The position numbers were made by a program, and so were the translations under genes. Of a stretch of DNA of 64,000 nucleotides, positions 18,801 through 33,800 are shown piece by piece. Location of the stretch: NCBI RefSeq assembly GCF_000317475.1, contig NC_019763.1:62001-126000 (forward strand), in the 5' to 3' direction. The stretch is from Oscillatoria nigro-viridis PCC 7112. GTDB taxonomy: Bacteria; Cyanobacteriota; Cyanobacteriia; Cyanobacteriales; Microcoleaceae. The first letter of the stretch is position 1; each line of letters begins with the position of its first letter. Below the pieces are notes generated by a model. It had not been told where the DNA came from. It made no database searches and saw nothing but the letters and a program-made list of their open reading frames with translations.

Positions 18801-21800
18801 GCGGTGCTGCTGGGAATTGGAAATTCGACATCCAAAGTCCCAGCGGCGAGACTGTATCAACGAACTTAGACAGCAACAAAATCCTCAACCTGACAGAAAC
18901 CGGCAATTACCGCATCGTAACGTCAACCAACGGCGACGCCACCGGCAGCTACGGCTTCAGCGTTATCGACCTCGGCTTAGTACCCGCCGTTCCCTTCGAT
19001 ACAACCATCAAAGGCACTCTCAGCCCCGGTTCGGAAGACGACTTATTCCGCTTCACCGGCAGCAAAGGTCAAAAGCTGTTCTTCGACAACAAAACCAACA
19101 GCGGCGGCTTCAACTGGATACTCTACTCGGCCGACAGCAAAGAAGCCAAGTATCGCGGCTCGGAAGCAGATATGGAACTGTACTTGCCGAAGGACGGCGA
19201 GTACGTGCTCGCCATCAGGGGCAACTCCAGCTTTACCAGCACCGTCGATTACTCGTTCGAGATTGTCACGCCCGACGACATCACAGTACCCATCGTCCCC
19301 GGCAGCAACGCGGAGCCCAACAGCGTTTACGGGGAACTCAAGGAAAAAGGCGAAACAGATTACTACACCTTTACCGGAGAAGTCGGACAGCGCATTTACT
19401 TCGATCGGCTGTTCTACAAGCAAGATATCCCGAACGGCTACTGGCCGCACACAGCAAAACTGATCGGTCCCAGCGGTGCCGCTCTGCCGATTTACAATCT
19501 CGAATACAACTATGACGGAAATCCGATTACTTTAAAAGAAAGCGGCACTTACCGCATAGAAATTGACGGGACTGAAGAAAACACGGGTACTTACAGCTTT
19601 AGCGTTCTCGACTTGGGACTGGCAGCACTCCTGAACTTGGATACCGACATCAGCGGCACCCTCAACCCAGGGCAGGAAACGCATTTATATCAGTTTACAG
19701 GCTCGAAAAGCCAGCGCCTCTTTTTCGATACGCCGGGGGGAACTGTAAATACAAACTGGACTCTTTACGATTCTGGGAATAACGTGGTTCCCGGCGGTGA
19801 CGCTTCCCAGAATACCGACATGGAAGTGGTACTGCCGAACTCCGGCACTTACACGCTGGCAATCAGGGGCTACAACAACAACACCCCGGTCAACTACTCG
19901 TTCAAAGTAATTACTCCCGACGTGCAAGCCGGGACGCTGGCATTTAATGTCCCTGTTTCGAGTTCCATCGGCGAAAAAGGCGAGCAGGACGTTTACACCT
20001 TTACTGGCACCAAAGGACAGCGGGTGTTCCTCGATACGCTGATGGAGACGCCCAATAACCGAGCCACATTAGTTAGCCCCAGCGGCACCAAAGTCATCAA
20101 CAACTCGCCGATGGAGTCAGACTCTTATTGGCGGAGTCCTGTCATTTTGCCGGAGAACGGGACCTACTCGCTGACTGTGGATGGTGACAACCAAACAACT
20201 GACCCTTACAGCTTCCGCCTGGTAGATGCCAGCAACGTGCCAGTCTTGCAAAAAGACGCCACCAGCCCGACCTCCGGCACGCTAAATCCTGGGAGAGCGA
20301 TACAGTTCTATCAATTTACAGGAGCCAAAGGCGATCGCGTTTACTTCGACAGTCAAGAAAACTCAGGCACTGCCGCCTGGAGCCTCTACAACTCCAACAA
20401 TGGCGTACTTGTTAACAACGTAAATCTTTCCACCGATTTTGAATACCCCCTGGAGGGAGACGGAACTTACTACCTGATGCTGAGGGGAGAAAACAGCACG
20501 CCCGTCAACTACCAAATTCAGCTAATTACCACGACTTCACCCCCCGCCCCGATGACGCTTTCTGCCCCCGTTACCAGCAGCATCAGCAAGCTGGGAGAAC
20601 AAGATGCCTACACCTTTACGGGTAATGTCGGTCAAACGCTGTACTTCGACCCCCGCATCGGCAACAGCGATATCACCGTTAAAATTTACAGTCCCAGCGG
20701 TAAAGAGGTTTTGAATGGCAACACGGGTACAGACCGCCCGCCCTTCACCCTCACCGAAGCGGGCACTTACAAGGTGACAGTTGACGGCCTTTACGGTAAA
20801 ACTGGAGATTACAGCTTCATTCTCTCTGACGCAGCGCCGCTACTGCCGTTGGGAACCCCGCTAAGCGGATCTCTGGCTGCAAAAGAAACCGTCCTGTATA
20901 AAATAAACGGCACGGCAGGACAGCAATTGACGTTCGCTGGCTCTAGCGCGAGTTCCGGTGCAGAGTGGGTGCTGTACGCTCCTCAAAACCTGCTGAACCC
21001 TGAAAGCTACTACTACGAAAACAACAGGGTCGGCTCGGCCAACCTTAACACTGGCTTCACCTCCACCCTGCCCGCTGACGGCACTTACATCCTGGCGCTG
21101 CGGAATCCTTCGGCAAATTCGGTCAGCTACAGCAACATCCAAGCCAACAGTACCCTACCGCCAGCTACAACCAACAGCGGGTTGGGGATGCCCTACGGCG
21201 GTACGCTGTCAGCACCGGGTGAAGTGGATGAAAACTCCTTCACAGCCAAGGCCGGGACGCTAATTTATTTTGACGGTCAAAGCAACGCTCCAGGGCGGTG
21301 GGTGAGACTTTTAAAGCCAAACAGCACTAATGATTTTGTCTTTAACAATCTTGACAGCCAGAGCGACGGCGGCGCCTATCAACTAACGCAAACAGGCCCC
21401 TACAAGCTGGAAGTTTACGGTTACCCTGCCACTACCACGGGCAATTACAGCTTCCAATTGGTTGACCTCAAAGCATCGCCAACGCTCGCCTTAAATGCCC
21501 CCATCAATGTATCCTTAAATCCTCGGGAAACGAAAGCATACAAATTCACGGGGACAGTCGGTCAAAAAGTTTGGTTGGACGGTTTAAATACTAGCGGTAC
21601 CAACGTTACGGCAAAGTTGTTGAATTCGAGCGGGCTGCAAGTTGCTTATACCGGAGATTTATCAAACGATATTGAATTGCAGACTTTAGAAGCTGACGGC
21701 GAATACTATTTGGTGCTGCAATCAAATAATACATCGCAAACTACAGCCAACTTCCGACTGCTCGACAATACGGATACGGGCGCAACAACTTTAACCAGCT

Positions 21801-24800
21801 TGGATAATACAACTGTATCCGGCAATTTCGGTACGAGCAAGCGAGAAACTGTTTTGTACAAGTTTCAAGGCTCAGAAAACCAGACCCTCTATTTCGATCG
21901 CCTTGATGGGGATTTTTACAACTACTACAGGCTCTACAGTCCCAACGGCCAGCAGCTTTTCTATCAATACGGTGTCTCTGATTACGAACAAAAACTGCCA
22001 AGCTCCGGCGAGTACGTGCTCGCTTTTGATGGTGACAACCAAACTAATAACAATTACGGCGTGCGGCTCGTCACACCAACAGATGGTGCATTTTCCTTGA
22101 CAATCGGCAATACCGTGAATGGGGAAATTAGCAAAGCCGGCCAGCAAAATACTTATACTTTTGCGGGTACGGAAGGTCAGCGTTTGTGGTTCGACAGCCT
22201 CCTGGCTGCGGGTAATATTAATGGCACTTTGTACAGCCCCACCAACGCTATAATCTGGAACAGTCAAAATTTGGGAAGCGATCTCGAACCCGCTGCTCTT
22301 ACTACCCTTAAAGAAACGGGTAATTACCGCTTTGTAGTAGATGGTTCTGGTGACGCTACCGGCAGCTACAGCTTCCGCCTTCTCGATTTGGCTGCTGCCG
22401 CACAAACCACCTTTTTAGATACAAATACTACCGGCAATTTTGGCACGAGCAAGCGCGATGCGGTCGTGTATAAATTCACGGGTACTGGGGGTCAATATGT
22501 CTATTTCGATCGCATTGAGGGAGGCGGGTCTAACTACTCCGTCTACAGTCCCGACGGGCAGCGCTTTTTCTATCAGGACTTGTCTTATGACCCTCCCTAT
22601 CCTTACTCCTACGATTACGGCGTTGAACCGACAAAGCTGCCTAGTTCTGGCGAGTACACTCTTGTTTTTAACGGGACGGGTCAAACTAATAACAATTATA
22701 ATTTGCGGATGGTAACGCCCGATCTCGTCACCCAACCTCACACAATTGGAAATACAATAATGGGTGCGATTGGCGAACCAGGAGAACAAGATACCTACAC
22801 TTTTACTGGAACTCCCGGTCAACAGTTGTGGTTGGATAGCTTGTTCCCCAGCAGCAACATTACCGCTTACTTGTATTCGCCAACAGGCAAACTTCTGTTG
22901 AACGGTCACAATCTTGGCGACGATAGAAATTCCTCAGATTTATTGACTTTAACTGAGGCTGGAACTTACACCTTAAAAGTAGACGGTTCCTACGATTATA
23001 CGGGTGCTTACCAATTCCGCTTCCTCGACTCGGCAGCGGCAACTGTTACTTCTTTAGATACTCCGATTGCGGGGAACTTCGGCACTTTCAAGCGGGAAGC
23101 GATTGCCTATCGCTTTAACGGCACTCAAGGTCAGCCTCTTTATTTTGATTCTACGGTTGGCGATGCTGCTAACAATTATTTTCTCTACGACCCCTACGGA
23201 AAGCAGATTTTTGATTACGCGGGTTTGAGTTCTGACAATGAGAAAACAGCGCTGCCTTTTTCGGGCGAATACACTCTAATTTTGTCGGGCAAAAACGCTA
23301 CCAACAACAACTACAACCTGCGGATAGTAACGCCGGATATCGTTACGACACCTTACACTGTGGGCGATACAGTTAGCGGTACGATTGGCGAAGCTGGGGA
23401 ACAGGATATCTATGCTTTTCGAGGAACTATAGGTCAAAAGCTGTGGTTTGACAGCTTGGAAAATTCATCAACTTTTCTGACAGTAAAATTGGTAGACCCG
23501 GATGGAGTAACGGTTTTTGGCGAGTGGTATAACGGTCAATATGCCTCATACGATCGAGAACCTGTAATCCTTACCAAAGAAGGCAATTACAAGCTAATTG
23601 TAGATGGTTCTGCTGACAGTGCGGGAAATACTTACAGTTTCCGATTGCTCGATTTGGCAGAAGGCGAAACTTTGACTTTAGATGCTCCGATTTCTGGCAA
23701 CTTCGGCACCAGCAAGCGCGAAGCTAAAACCTACAAATTTCAAGGTGCAGCAGGCAGCTCTTTCTACTTCGATATGACTGCCGGAGATCCGTACAATTAC
23801 TACTACCTTTACGACCCATACGGCAAGCGCCTGACCTCTGGAGGCTTGACGAACGATCCCGAACAACCTTTGTCCGTTACTGGCGAATACTCGTTAGTTT
23901 TATCAGGTCAGGACAGACCTAATAACAATTACGAGTTTAAAGTGGTAAGGCCCGAGTTAACAACAGTGCCTTTAACTCTCGGTCAAACTGTCAGTCAAAG
24001 CATCGACAAAGCAGGCGAAAAAGATACCTATACTTTTGATGGTAAGGTCGGACAAAAGCTGTTTTTTGACGGTTTAACTGGGAACAGCAATTTGTCGGCG
24101 CAACTCTACGATCCTTTTGGCAACGCAGTTGTTGGCACGTCGGGCTATTCGAGTGTTAATACGAGCGCTGACTGGCAGCCGCCAACTTTGAATGCCAGCG
24201 GAACTTATCGCCTGGTAGTTGATGCCACCAACAATAACACGGGCAATTACAGTTTTAAATTGAGCGATTTAGCCGACTCTTCTCCTCTAAATTTGACCGC
24301 GCCCAATATCGGCACTGCTGAAATAGGAGAAGTTGACTTGTATAAAATTACCGGCCGTCAGGGTCAAGTATTAAACTTCGATTTAAGCGCTGCTGCGTGG
24401 AGCAACGGTGGAAATTGGGTGCTCTACGGACCCGATAACAAAGCAATAGTTTCTCCGCCTTGGAACTCACCAGACTTTAAGGTGGCGCTGCCGACAGCAG
24501 GTTTGTACACCCTAGCTATTACCGGAAACAACTCTTCACCCGTCAGCTATAATTTTAGCGCGACTGATAACACGCCAGCACCACAAACTAGCGCCGGACT
24601 CAATTCTATAATTAGCGGTACGCTGACGGCCGGGGGCGTTACAAATCACACATTCACCGCGTCGGCTGGCACTCAAATTTTCTTGGACAGCATCAACAAT
24701 AATAACTGGCAAATCAGAGCAAGGCTGATAGCCCCTGACGGCAGCAGAGTATTCGATAACGAAGATACTAGCCTAAATACCCTGCCAAAAGTATTGCCGC

Positions 24801-27800
24801 AAACAGGAGAATACACTCTACAAATATACGGCTATTACACCTCTTCAACTGGCAGCTATCAGTTGCGCGTTGCTGAGTTACCCAACAGCCTCAGAAGCCC
24901 GATAACTAACTACTTAGAAATAGGCAGTCCTGTATCTGGAACGCTTTCGGGGGCTGAAGCTAAAGTTTACACTTTTGACGGCGTGGAAGGCCTGCGGGTA
25001 GCTTTCAACGGCATGGTGGGAACTAATGTTTCTGCAACTTTATACGACCCGACCGGGAAAGCAGTATTTACTAAACCCAACTTCCAGTACACCGATGTCG
25101 AACCGCTTACTCTGACTCAGAACGGTTTGTACCAACTGGTAATCGAAGGCCAGCAAGCAACCAACCAAAACTACTCGTTCCAACTCCTAGAACTGTCAGG
25201 AGCCAGCTTCATGCCGTTCAACTTGCCGGTGACCGGTACTTTAGCATCCGGGCAGCAAAGCAAATTCTACAAGTTTGAGGGCAATAAGGGCGATCGCTTG
25301 TTCTTCGATTCTATTGTCGGTAATTATTCAAATTACTGGAAGCTAATCGGTCCTGACAACAAGCAGGTTACTTATAATTGGCTCGGCAGCGATTTGCCAG
25401 TGGAACTGCCGGCTACTGGAGAGTACGCTCTGTTAATAGAGGGCGGGACTTCGAGCGCTCCGGTCAATTACCAATTCCGGGCTCTGCGCTACGAGAAAAC
25501 GGCAGCCGATATCGTGACTCCGGGGACGGGAGAAACGGGCAGCAATTCTCTTGGTTCGTCCGGTTTGTATCCCGTGAAGTTGGAAGCGTCAGACGGTCAG
25601 GGCGGCAAAGACTTGCAAGAATACAGCATCCGGGTGTGGCCCGACCCGACCAACAGCAATCCGGTTATCGTCAGCGACCCCGTAGTCCGCTTCGGACTGG
25701 ACGATAAAATTTACCGCTATCAGTTAGCTGCGGTTGACCCGGACGGCGACCGACTCAAATACCGCTTGGTGGACGGCCCGCTGGGAGCATTGATTAACGG
25801 CGATAGCGGAGAGTTGCTGTGGTTCCCGGAAAATATTGCGGCCGGGAGCAAAGCTGACTTTACCGTGGAGGTGGCAGACCCGCGCGGCGGCAAGGGCTTG
25901 CAAAAGTTTACCGTGGATGCTTACGGCGCTTTGGGTAAAATTCAAGGGGCCGTATTTGACGACTTAAACGGCAACGGCTTCCGCGATTCTAAATTAGTTA
26001 AGGGCAACAATCCAGCTATTATAGTGGCGATCGATGTTTCTGGCAGTACCGCAGCCCCGTTTGCCGGCCCTGCTGGGGTTGATGACGTTCTCAAAGCTCA
26101 AGTCGCCGCTACCCTGACTCTTATCGATACATTAATAGCTCAAGGTTTGGGCGATAGAGTCAATATCGGCTTGATTCCCCATCAATACACCGCCCAAATT
26201 CAAGATATGGACCCCGCAACGCCTGGGGTTCAGCCCTACACGACGCCCCTGGCAGATAAAAACAACAACGGCATCCCCGATATCCGGGAAATCCTGGCAA
26301 GTGACACTTACACCATTCCCAACGGTCACAACGATTTTACTCGTGCCGTAGAAGCTATCGACCAATTAGTCCCCTATATGCCGGGAGACAAAAATATTAT
26401 CTTCATGTCCGACGGCTACGGCGCCCTCGATGCCACAGTCTCCGCGACCGTAAGGGCAGACCTCACAACCAAAGGCATCGGCTTGACAGCCTTCGGTATC
26501 GGCCAATATTCAACCCTGGATACCATCAAAAAACTCGACCCAGAAGCAGTAATACTGAGCGATATAGACCAGTTAAGCAGCGTTTTCGGCGGTTTCGACC
26601 CCCGCTACACCATCGAGCCCTTAATGGAAAACGTGCCAGTCTATCTGGATCTTAACAACAACGGAGTGCTAGATCCAGACGAACCGAAGCAATTGACCAA
26701 AAAGGACGATTCCGAGTCAATTTTGGGTCAAACAAACTATCAGTTTACCTTTGACAACTTAGTGCCCGGTACCTACAAAGTGCGGGCTGTAGCGCCAAGC
26801 GACTACATACAAACTGCACCCAGTTCCTCAGTTTTTACAGATACAGTCACGGCTGCGGGACAAACATTCACTCATTTATTCGGCGTCCACAAAGATTCGC
26901 AAGAACCTGTGAATTCCGACCCCACCTTCCTGACAGTAGCGCCTCCCTTCGGGCTCAAAGCCGGGGAACCCCTAGTTTACAGGGCTTTGGCCTCCGACCC
27001 CGATGCCGACGAAGTGACTTACAGCTTAGTTCTCAACCCTCCAGGAATGAGCGTTGACCCGAAAAACGGCACTGTAGTTTGGACTCCGACAGCAGCGCAG
27101 GTCGAAGAATATTATAAAGAACTGCGGGCGACGCGCGATCGCTTGATTGCTTTCGGTCGCCCGGAAGCGGCACCCTCTACGGTGAAATTCAATGTCGTTT
27201 TGCGCGCCACTGACGGCAAAGGCGGTCAAGCTTTGCAGTACGTCGAAGTAGAATTGATACCGCCCAACAATCCCCCGCTGTTTGCCTCCATACCGCCGTC
27301 GGACTTGCAACCTCAAATCGGTAAGCGATTCGAGTATCGCGCAGTAGCCGCGGATGCCGACGGCGACATTATTACCTACGCGCTGTTACCGAACGCGCCT
27401 GCTGGTATCACAGTCAACCCAACTACCGGATTGGTAACTTGGACGCCGACAGCCGGACAATTGGGAACGAATTCTTTCACAGTTAAAGCCACGGATGGAA
27501 AGGGTGGCGAATCCAAGCTAGAAGTGCCGCTGCGGGTAATTGAGGCGATTCCCAACCGCCCGCCGGACATTACTTCTGACCCCCGCACTTCAGCCCGCAC
27601 CGGCAGCGGTTATTTCTACAAACTCGCTGTAACTGACCCCGACGGCAACCCCATCAGCTTTACATTAGTTTCCAAACCCGCTGGGATGACCGTTGACTCA
27701 GAAGGTTTGGTAGCTTGGACTCCGACTGCTGCCCAAACAGGCCCGCAAACAGTGTCTGTTTCGGTTAGCGACGGACAAGGTGGAACCGACACCCAATCAT

Positions 27801-30800
27801 GGACTGTCAACGTATCGAATTCCACCGCCAACCGACTTCCCAGCATTACTTCAGTACCGGATACCGTTACCAACTTAGAAAAAGTTTACCGCTACCAGCT
27901 AACAGGAACCGACCCCGATGGAGATTACTTGCTCTGGAGTCTTGACAGTGCGCCCAATGGTATGGTAATCGACACAAAAACAGGGGGTTTGAGTTGGCAA
28001 CCAACCAGCGAACAAATAGGAGAACATACAGTCGCCGTCCGGGTAACTGATAGTTTGGGTTCCTATACAGGTCAAGAATTCAGCTTAAAAGTAACGGGAA
28101 TTAATACGCCGCCTGCGATTGTATCCATTCCAGTCACGATTGCTGGAGTCAACGGAACATACAAATATCAAGTATTTGGAACTGACCCAGAAAACGATAC
28201 CCTGCGCTACAGTTTGGGAACCAAACCGGATGGCATGAAGATTGATGCCAGAACTGGTTTAATTGAATGGACTCCGGGTGCTAATTTTGTAGGTTCTCAT
28301 ACTGTTGAAGTTTTAGCAACTGACACCCAAGGTGGGGTAGGGAATCAGAAGTTTGCGGTGTCTGTGGGAACTGCTGCAATCAACCTGCCTCCAACAGTAG
28401 TTTCAACTCCTGTATTTGCAGCATCTTTGGGTTCTCAGTACAGCTATCCGGTACAAGCAACTGACCCGGAAAGTGGCAGTTTAACTTATCAGTTATTAAA
28501 AGCCCCGATGGGGATGGCAATTAATGCCGCAACTGGATTGCTGACTTGGGATAACCCGACTGCTGGAAACCATCAAATAGTTGTAGGCGCTGCGGATGCT
28601 GGAGGTTTGGGGGCGGCGCAAGGTTTTACATTAACTGCAAGGGCAAATTCTACACCGATTGTTCCTGCTGTTCCTGTTGTTCAGTCGGCGGTTGTTGGTT
28701 CTACCTATCGTTACGATTTAAGGGCGACTGATGCTGAGGGGGATTTGCTTGCTTATTCTCTGATACAGTCGCCGTCTGGAATGACTGTTGATGAATTCGG
28801 CCGCATTAGTTGGATGCCTCAAGCAACTGATGTCGGTACGACGGGGCCGGTGCAAGTTGCTATCACCGATACTTTTGGCAAGACTGTTTCTGTTTCTTAC
28901 AATTTAAGTGTTGTCGCGGATACTTCCGCACCTAAAGTCAATATTGTTGCCAGCAAAAATACAGCTAATCTCGGAGATTCGGTCACGTTTACCGTCAATG
29001 CTGTCGATAACGTGAAAGTTGAATCTTTGGGTTTGACTATCAACGGCACTCCTGTAGTTTTGGATGCACAAGGTCAAGCATCTGTCAAGGTAAATAATTT
29101 AGGCAATTTCACGGCAATTGCAACAGCTAAAGATAGTGCTGGAAATGCCGGAACTGCGACTCAAACAGTAGCAGCAATTGACCCCACCGATGTCAACGCG
29201 CCTGTTATAAATATCGCCCTGGAAGATGATGCAGAAATCACCGCGCCCTTCAACATCACCGGCACGATTAGTGACAGCAATTTAGCTTACTATACATTGG
29301 AAGTAGCCCCGGTTGGTGGCGGGCAAATTCCGGGCGATGGCGGAGGGTTTAAGGAGGTTTATCGGGGAACTGCTGCTGTCAGCAACGGAACGGTTGCGAC
29401 ATTTGACCCGACTGTTTTGGCTAACGGCGCTTACGTTCTCAAGTTCACTGCAATAGATACCAACGGTAACGGTTCGACTACTGAAAGGACGGTGAATGTT
29501 GCGGGCGATTTGAAGTTGGGCAATTTCCGGTTGTCGTTTACCGATTTGACGGTTCCGGTGGCGGGTATTCCGATTAACGTGACTCGGACTTACGATTCTT
29601 TGAATGCGAATAATAGCGATGATTTCGGCTACGGCTGGCGGATGGAGTTCCGGGATACTGATTTGAAGACTTCTTTGAAGGCTGACCCGACTTATGAGGA
29701 GTTGGGCATCAATACCGTAGCATTTGATAGCAAGACTAAGGTATTCATCACCCTACCCGGAGGTAAGCGGGAAACCTTTACTTTTAAGCCGACTCCGCAT
29801 CATTTGAATCAGTATTTAGGGGCTGCTGGGCCGGGGGCTGCGATGTACAAGCCGGCTTTTGAATCTCAAAAGGGTTCGACGGTGACTCTGACGGTTAAGG
29901 ACGCGAATTTGATACGGAATGAGTACGGCGAGTATTACGGGGTGAACGGGCAGCCCTTCAATCCCGAAAATCCTGCTTTTGGTGGGGTTTATGTGTTGAC
30001 GACTCAGGAAGGGTTGGTTTACGAGATTGATGCTAAAACTGGGGATTTGCTGACTGCTACTGATGCTAATGGGAATAAGCTATCTTTTAGCGATGCGGGG
30101 ATTGCTAGCAGTACGGGTAAGTCGGTGACTTTTGAGAGGGATGCTGCTGGGAGGATTGTCGGTGTTGTTGACCCGGATGGCAAGAAGGTTAAGTACGAAT
30201 ACGATGCGAAAGGGGATTTGGTTGCTGTAAAAGACAGGGAGAATAATACTACGACTTTTAAGTATGAAGATGAGGACAGACCGCACTTTTTGACTGAGGT
30301 TATCGATTCGTTGGGACGGAGTGGAGTTAAGACTGAGTACGACGAGAAAGGTCGCCTCAAACAGATGATTGATGCGAATGGGTCGGCGGTTGAGTTGGTT
30401 TATGACCCGAATAATTCGATTCAGAAGGTTAAGGATGTTTTCGGGAAGGAAACTACTTACGTTTACGACAGTCGGGGGAATGTTTTAACTGAGATTGACC
30501 CGTTAGGGAAGAGGGTTGATAGGACTTTTGATGGGGATAATAACGTTCTGACTGAGACTGTAATTACCACTGAGTTAAATGCTGCTGGCAATTCGGTTGA
30601 GGTGAAGTCGAAGACTGAGTGGACTTATGATGCGAAGGGGAATAAGTTAACTGAGAAAGATGCTTTGGGTAATGTTACGCGGTGGACTTACAACAGTCGC
30701 GGGCAGGTTTTAACTGAAACCGACGCCCTGGGGAATGCTGCGACTTATACTTATTCTCCGAGTGGCAATTTGCTGACTGCTAAAGATGCAAAGGGGAATG

Positions 30801-33800
30801 TTAGTAAGTTCAGCTACGACATGAGGGGAAATCTTCTCACCCTTACCGATACTGCTAACAAAGTTACTAACTTTACTTATGATGGTTCGGGTAACGTACT
30901 GTCACTGAAGGATGCTTTAGGAAATACAACAACTTACACTTACGACAGCAGTGGGAATCGTTTAACTGAAACTCGCACGGTAACTACTCCTTCGGGCGTG
31001 CAAACTTTAGTTACTAAATCAACTTACGACAGTAACGGTAAAGTCAAGTCAACAACTGATGGATTAAATGGAGTTACCAAATACGAGTACGATGCTAATG
31101 GGAATCAAGTTGCTGTAATTGATGCTTTGAATCGTCGGACTGATTACCGCTACGATAGCAAAGGTCAGTTGGTTGAAACAATTTATCCCGACAATACTCT
31201 CAGCTATCCGGCTGACAATCCGAGAACGATTAACATTTACGATAAGGGCGGTCGTTTGCGGGCTACTGTTGACCGGGATAATTCGGTAACTCACTACAAT
31301 TATGACGATGCTGGGCGGTTAGTTGAAACGATTTACCAGGATAAAATCGATACACTAGCGCAATTAATTCAAGCAGTCGCGCCAAATCAAACTCCTGCTA
31401 CAATTGATTGGACTCAGGTAATTTATCCCGACATCGCACCTGTTTTCTTGTCAAACAATCCCAGAAGCAAGACTGAGTATTACAAGAATGGTGATGTCAA
31501 AGCTGAAATCGACGAAAGGGGAAATCGAACTGAGTATCGGTATAATATTAACGGTCAGCTTGAAGAGGTTATTTATGCTGATGCTACGCCTGATAATTCT
31601 GATAATCCGAGAAGTCGTACTGAATACGATAAGTTGGGACGGACTGTTGCTAGTATTGATGCGTTGGGAAGGGTGACTCGTTACGAGTACGATAGTTTAG
31701 GTCGGTTGGTGAAGACTGTTTATCCCGATTCTAGTCCCAACAATCTATTAGATAATCCGACAAATCGCACCGAATACGATAGTTTGGGACGGCGCATTTC
31801 TGCTACTGATGCTGCGGGTAAAACTGTCAAGTACGAGTACGATGCGTTGGGACGGTTAACTGCGGTAGTGCAGACTTTAAACCAAGCTGGAACTAACCCA
31901 ATTAATCTTAGAACCGAGTACGGTTACGATGAAGCTGGGCGGTTGATTTGGCAGGAGGATGCTGAAGATAATAGGACTGAGTTTGAGTACGATAAAAACG
32001 GTCGTCGGGTTGTTGTTGAGTTGCCGTTAAATCAAAGGTCGAGTACGATTTATGATGCTGCGGGTAATGTTCAAAGTGTTACTGATTTTAATGGTAATAC
32101 TATTACCTACGGTTACGATGCTGAAAATCGCTTGACGAACAAACAGTTTTCTGTTAGTGGGGAATCTCCCGTTACGTTTACTTACACGAGTGGCGGGCAG
32201 ATTAAGACTGTTGTCAAAGGGCAGGAAACGACTACTTTTAATTACGATGAATTGGGAAGGTTGGTATCGAGAATTGACCCAGATGGCCCGTATTTGGCAA
32301 GCGGGGCGACGATTGAGTACGGGTACGATGCTGCGGGCAATCGCACCTCTGTGAGAACTCCTGCTGGGTTGACTCAGTACGAATATGACGAGCAAAATCG
32401 TTTGGAGAAAGTGATTGACCCGGATTTGGCCCAAACGAAGTATTTCTACGATGCTGAGGGGAATTTAGAACGAACACAGTTACCGAATGGGGTGGTGGAA
32501 AGTCGGACTTATGATGAGTTGAATCGGTTGAAGTTGTTGACTTATCAAAGGAATGGTGCGACGCTTCAAAGTTTTGATTATAGCTTAGATCCTGTCGGGC
32601 ATCGGCGAGTTGTTACCGAACAGAACGGGCGCAAGGTTGAGTACGAATACGACGATTTGTACCGCTTGAGGTCAGAGACAATCTTTGCACCTGGGGGAAC
32701 GGTTGAGAGGACGGTTAGTTACGGTTACGATGCTGTGGGGAATCGGTTGAGTAAGACTGATTCTGTTGGTGGGGTGACGACTTATAGTTATGATGATAAT
32801 GATAGGTTGTTGAAGGAGGAATTGAGGCCGAATGGGGTGCTGGTTAAGACGACTGAGTATCGTTACGATGCGAATGGGAATACTACTCGCAAGATTGAGA
32901 ACGGTACTCAAGAGACGGTTTATACTTGGAATCAAGAGAATCGTTTGATTGGCGTTCAAACTCCGACGGGCGAGAATATTAGTTATGCTTACGATGCGGA
33001 TGGGGTGAGGGTTAGCAAGACTGTTAATGGGGTGACTACTGAGTATTTGGTTGATAAGAATCTTCCTTACGCTCAGGTGTTAGAGGAATCTGTTAATGAT
33101 GCTTTGATTGCTAGTTACGTTTATGGGTTGGATTTGATTAGTCAGGAACGGGGAGTTAATGATTCGTATTATTTAGTTGATGGCTTGGGGAGTACGAGGG
33201 GGCTGACGAATGCGTCGGGTGTGGTGACTGATACTTACAGTTACGATGCGTTTGGCAATTTAATTGCTTCTGCTGGTAATGTAGAGAATGACTACTTGTT
33301 TGCAGGAGAGCAGCTTGATGAAGACTTAGGTCAATACTATTTGAGAGAGCGGTATTACAACCAAAGCGTGGGGCGGTTTACTCGGCGGGATACTTATGAG
33401 GGCAGCTTTGAAGATCCGATGTCGCTGCATAAGTATCTTTACGCTCATGCAAATCCGGTTACATATACCGATCCGACTGGTTTGTTTAGCGCGGGTGAGG
33501 CTCAAGCGGCAGCGGATATTGCTAACACTTTAGCGGGCATACAGTGGGAGAGTGGTAGCCATCTAATCGGAGCTACTATTAACAAAGGTGATTATAGTAC
33601 GGCAGATTTAGTTATTTCAATGGCGATAGGCTTTGGCTTAGTCACTGGTCCAGTTGCCCTATCTTTCCTACGGAAAGGTGTGGGTGCGAAAAAGCTTTCT
33701 TTTCCTAATACTCTACCTGATAATTTGCCTCAAGAGCTTGCTTTAGCACGACGGCTTAATGTTAAACCTTTAAAAGCAGGAAATCCTGCTTTTGATAGAA

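Noticed and set aside
18817..19515. 232-codon frame inside the giant gene
   Set aside because: Arg/Gln/His-rich composition and complete overlap with the PPC-domain coding region; a shadow of the real frame.
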